Shown: in pieces, positions 6,675 through 8,502 of the stretch
Numbering within the stretch: position 1 is the first letter of the stretch
How the letters are laid out: each line of letters opens with the position of its first letter
Assembly: GCA_023666975.1 (NCBI GenBank)
Contig: JAMPAW010000148.1
Coordinates: forward strand, 1-8,502
Direction: 5' to 3'
DNA: 8,502 bases
From: Clostridium sp.
Lineage (GTDB): Bacteria; Bacillota_A; Clostridia; Lachnospirales; Lachnospiraceae
Notes under the pieces: model-generated
The model's database searches: none
What the model was told of the DNA's origin: nothing
The model's input: only the letters and a program-made list of their open reading frames with translations
Position numbers and translations under genes: made by a program

Positions 6675-6744
6675 CCATCCATCGTCTTCTCCAGTGCATC
6701 CGCAAATTGCCCTTGGAGGAGCAACGGCGTCTTCAAAGCCTCTG
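6671..6744 (-). pseudogene. 3' remnant of a paralogue of the C39-like gene
   Basis: Read on the minus strand, this piece encodes LLLQGQFADALE, matching LLLQRQFTDALR near residue 248 of the intact C39-like protein at 7592-8470. At DNA level 6696-6736 matches 7701-7741 at 33 of 41 positions, by hand alignment. The frame then ends at once (KTMDG, stop) and lacks the intact protein's last 30 or so residues. Upstream the frame runs into AT-rich sequence without similarity. It is a scrap of a second copy, not a gene. Confidence 0.7.
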
Positions 6745-6844
6745 AATTTATATAGTGATTACCATTAAAGACTGCCATTAAAAGCAGTAAAAATTTACTG
6801 CAATAACTAACATAAGATAATAAAATGAAAGCCCATTTTTTTGA

Positions 6845-6882
6845 CAGCCACAAAGGATATAGCGAAATTTATGAGAAAAAGG
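6845..6882. repeat. 38-nt imperfect direct repeat, copy 1
   Basis: Matches 7550-7587 at 34 of 38 positions in the same orientation. Both copies contain the core CAAAGGATATAGC and AAATTTATGA. Read on the plus strand both encode A-(T/P)-KDIAKFM-(R/K)-(K/R)-R: of the four differences one is silent and two are Arg/Lys swaps. The repeat could therefore be old coding sequence or a shared 3' flank of duplicated genes. Confidence 0.75.
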
Positions 6883-6935
6883 AAAAATTTTTTGCCTGAC
6901 AGCACCGAAAAAGGCACCACTATCTAAAAGCGTAG

Positions 6936-7094
6936 ATCGCGGTTTTCCGTACGCACATAGTGGAATCGCGGCTGACCCAGACCTTACAATGACTACAGTC
7001 TGTTTCCGATACTGTCAGATATGCTTTTCGGCTGCTGGAGAAGATGGGACAAGATTATTTAGACACGACCGACAATGCCTTAAAAAAACAGTAA
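6936..7094 (+). pseudogene. Decayed ESX-like small gene, 3' half
   Basis: One frame, from just after the TAG at 6933 to the TAA at 7092-7094, reads as a coherent amphipathic helix interrupted by a single TGA at 6990: VESRLTQTLQ, stop, LQSVSDTVRYAFRLLEKMGQ, then DYLDTTDNALKKQ. The ending resembles the C-terminal helix of ESX-type proteins; YLDTTDNAL aligns with YRQTQDTAV of the first WXG100 protein, both having Y-x2-T-x-D. It has the same orientation as the secretion operon. No start, ribosome site or WXG turn can be recognised upstream. I infer the 3' half of a former T7SS small helical gene; chance is not excluded. Confidence 0.4.
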
Positions 7095-7098
7095 GAAC

Positions 7099-7536
7099 TC
7101 AGGAATCAGCCTGATTTTGGTTCAGGCGCGCAAGCTCAGCCTGAAGCGCAGCGATGACAGAGTCTTTTTCCTTAATAGCCGCATTGGCTTCGGCGGACAA
7201 TTTTTCGATGACGGAGTCCTTTTGGGCCAGCAACTTGTTCAACTCTTCGATGCGGTGCTGGACGGAGCGCTGCCTGCGATAGTAATCTTCCCGAGCCTCG
7301 CACTGGAGCCGCACGGACTCTTCTTGGCTAAGCTGGTAAATTGTGTTGGATGCTTCCTGAATATATTCGTCCTTCTGCGCGTACATTTTGAGCTCCTCCC
7401 ATGTGGATGCCTTGAAGAGGGAGGCCCATTTGTCGATATGGTGCCGTCTGTCCTCCTCTGTCGCCAATTCTGTCTGTGTTAAGTCTAACACAGAGAGGCG
7501 CAGTTTGTCACTATAAATGGTGTGATTTTTGACATT
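7099..7536 (-). pseudogene. Rpn/PD-(D/E)XK nuclease family transposase, C-terminal fragment
   Basis: The fragment matches the C-terminal half of Rpn-type proteins (recombination-promoting nucleases, often annotated as PD-(D/E)XK family transposases). The cues are NVKNHTIYSDKLRLSVLDLT, then ATEEDRRHHIDKWASLFKA, EYIQEASNTIYQLSQEE and REDYYRRQRS, and a C-terminal coiled coil with KDSVIEKL/KDSVIAAL repeats. Recognisable similarity starts at about 7536, upstream of the GTG at 7491, the first possible start. The catalytic N-terminal nuclease core, with its acidic and ExK-type residues, is missing, because the neighbouring C39-like gene and the 38-nt repeat occupy the space. The frame itself runs open to 7614 without family-like sequence. 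It is a truncated, presumably inactive copy; the breakpoint lies between about 7536 and 7550. Confidence 0.8.
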
Positions 7537-7549
7537 ATCGCAGAAGGAA

Positions 7550-7587
7550 CAGCCCCAAAGGATATAGCAAAATTTATGAAAAGAAGG
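7550..7587. repeat. 38-nt imperfect direct repeat, copy 2
   Basis: Second copy of the repeat at 6845-6882 (34 of 38 identical). It begins 4 nt beyond the stop codon of the C39-like gene, on that gene's downstream side, and abuts the broken upstream edge of the Rpn fragment. The two copies bracket the Rpn fragment and the decayed ESX-like sequence. Confidence 0.75.
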
Positions 7588-7591
7588 GAGA

Positions 7592-8470
7592 CTATGAAAA
7601 AATTCTCCCCTTAATCATCTCCCCATACCCATCAATCGCCCCCGTCAGCGCGCCCATCGACAGTCTCTCGCAGAGAGTCTGCGGCGTGCCTTCCCGCAGC
7701 GCGTCCGTAAATTGCCGCTGCAGGAGCAGCAGCGTCTCCAAAAGCGGCTGTTCTCCGATCAATTCCAGCATAGTGACGGCGTCCAGCAGGATGGCCCGGA
7801 AAAGTCTGTCCCTTCCTTCCGTCAGCTCCGCGGGAGTCCGCTCTTTGCTGCAAAAATCGAGCAGATCCTGCTTCAGGCGGCAAAGTACCCGGCGGGATTC
7901 CTGAAAACGGGACGTCATCTCGACGGGCTGGGGCGGTATCTGAGACAGTGTGGCAATCATGACCGTCTCGTGCAGCCGTAAGGACAGTTCCTCTTCCGTA
8001 AACAGCAGGGTCTCCGGCTCCGGGGCATGCTGTCTTTTGTTATTCAGAAAGCGGTATTTTTCTGCCGACATGCCGGTGTAAACGACGGCGTGCCTGCTTT
8101 GCGGTGTGACGGTTAGTCCCAGCATACCGCAGGAAACGGTGCGCAGGAAGCGTCCGGCCTCTTCCCTTGCGACCTGTGTTTCCGTCATGCAGAAGCCTCT
8201 GGGCTTCAGATAGAGATTGAACCAGTCCGCTGTCTGCAGCATCGGCCCCGCGCAGTATACGCTATCTTGGCAGGAAAATAAAAACGGCAGCTTCATGTCC
8301 AGGGCAATCTGCCGATCCTCTGTATCAAATCCGTAATATTCCAGCATATTTGCAACTCCCGCGTAAGAGCAGGAGGAGCGAAAGGTCATGTATTTCATAA
8401 GGCGCTCCGTTTCCGGGATTTTAATCCATAATACACCCTGTAAAAACACGCTGTCAATCAGTCCTTGCAT
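7592..8470 (-). CDS. Papain-fold (C39/BtrH-like) putative cysteine peptidase-type protein
   Basis: A 292-aa protein. Residues 25-145 look like a papain-type C39/BtrH_N-like fold: SSC34SYAGVANMLEYYGF matches the Cys-helix that starts this fold, SRH127AVVYTG fits the catalytic His strand, and FLN143N144KRQ is where the Asp/Asn sits. Residues 150-292 form a helical domain without a family I recognise. No signal peptide is seen, so it is cytosolic; the fold occurs in peptidases and in acyl-transfer enzymes, so the reaction is open. ATG 8470 has AAGGA 12 nt upstream (long); ATG 8398 has GGAG at 6 nt and would give 268 aa that still contain Cys34. The DNA is GC-rich (41 of 60 G/C at 7681-7740), unlike the secretion operon. 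A scrap of a paralogue lies at 6671-6744. Confidence 0.65.
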   Translation of the reverse strand: MQGLIDSVFLQGVLWIKIPETERLMKYMTFRSSCSYAGVANMLEYYGFDTEDRQIALDMKLPFLFSCQDSVYCAGPMLQTADWFNLYLKPRGFCMTETQVAREEAGRFLRTVSCGMLGLTVTPQSRHAVVYTGMSAEKYRFLNNKRQHAPEPETLLFTEEELSLRLHETVMIATLSQIPPQPVEMTSRFQESRRVLCRLKQDLLDFCSKERTPAELTEGRDRLFRAILLDAVTMLELIGEQPLLETLLLLQRQFTDALREGTPQTLCERLSMGALTGAIDGYGEMIKGRIFS

Positions 8471-8482
8471 AAACCCGCATTT

Positions 8483-8491
8483 TCCTTTATA
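8483..8491 (-). promoter_or_regulatory. TATAAAGGA box upstream of the C39-like gene
   Basis: On the minus strand TATAAAGGA precedes ATG 8470. AAGGA could serve as a ribosome site (12-nt spacer), or TATAAA could serve as a -10 element; the two overlap. The -35 region would lie outside the window, so neither role can be settled. Confidence 0.25.
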
Positions 8492-8502
8492 ATGAATACT
8501 TA

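Larger units (their letters stand above)
6675..7098. other. Gene-free debris region between operon and Rpn remnant
   Basis: No intact gene is supported here. It holds the C39-like 3' scrap (to 6744), an AT-rich stretch (6745-6843) with a short inverted repeat at 6784-6801 (8-nt arms, GCAGTAAA/TTTACTGC), the first copy of a 38-nt direct repeat (6845-6882), and a probable decayed ESX-like gene on the plus strand (6936-7094). A weak AT-rich hairpin before a T run at 6822-6841 might end transcripts from the secretion operon, but it has a single G-C pair. No convincing promoter was found. Confidence 0.6.

Noticed and set aside
6784..6841. Inverted repeat 6784-6801 and weak hairpin 6822-6838 before T residues as an operon terminator
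   Set aside because: The first has no T run; the second has essentially A-T pairs only. Neither is convincing, so no terminator is called for the secretion operon.
6841..6873. TTGACA at 6841-6846 as a -35 promoter element
   Set aside because: There is no acceptable -10 at 16-18 nt, and no intact gene follows on that strand.
7117..7482. Open frame on the plus strand opposite the Rpn fragment
   Set aside because: The minus strand carries recognisable Rpn C-terminal sequence and a coiled coil with repeated KDSVI; the plus-strand product is its shadow.
1..8502. CRISPR arrays, tRNA or rRNA genes, riboswitches
   Set aside because: No regularly spaced repeats, cloverleaf-like sequences with conserved T-loop motifs, or known riboswitch cores were seen on either strand by eye.

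Overview
The window is a stretch of low-to-mid GC bacterial DNA that reads like a member of the Bacillota, most likely a Clostridia/Lachnospiraceae-type gut organism. The reasons are strong AGGAGG-type ribosome sites, a T7SSb-style secretion cluster, a lipoprotein with degenerate SLH-like repeats and a Big2 domain, and an Rpn-type nuclease remnant. This assignment is inferred from gene families, not from a marker gene.

Positions 1-6674 (+ strand) hold the 3' half of a type VII secretion (T7SSb/ESX-like) operon. In order they are: the C-terminus of the EssC motor ATPase (cut by the window edge); the ubiquitin-like EsaB/YukD protein, overlapping essC; two tandem 100-aa WXG100 proteins; a structured 141-nt gap with two hairpins; an 813-aa lipoprotein; a DUF6382-like/zinc-ribbon/FHA protein that probably starts at TTG 4541; an 81-aa membrane/zinc-ribbon protein; a 139-aa WXG100-like protein with a long tail; and a 103-aa helical-hairpin protein ending in the YxxxE motif. 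Apart from the 141-nt gap, intergenic spaces are short (overlap to about 60 nt), so the genes are probably co-transcribed. A plausible reading is that EssC with EsaB forms the export machine, the WXG100 pair and the two later helical proteins are substrates or targeting partners, the FHA protein senses or scaffolds phosphorylation, and the lipoprotein acts outside the membrane. No LXG toxin or immunity gene follows the last two helical genes.

Positions 6675-7591 are debris. They contain a 3' scrap of a paralogue of the downstream peptidase-like gene (- strand), two copies of a 38-nt imperfect direct repeat, what looks like the 3' half of a decayed ESX-like small gene (+ strand, interrupted by TGA), and a truncated Rpn/PD-(D/E)XK family transposase C-terminus (- strand). 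The layout suggests the secretion operon once extended further and was broken by recombination.

Positions 7592-8470 (- strand) encode an apparently intact 292-aa protein with a papain-like (C39/BtrH-type) Cys-His-Asn arrangement, in visibly more GC-rich DNA than the secretion operon.
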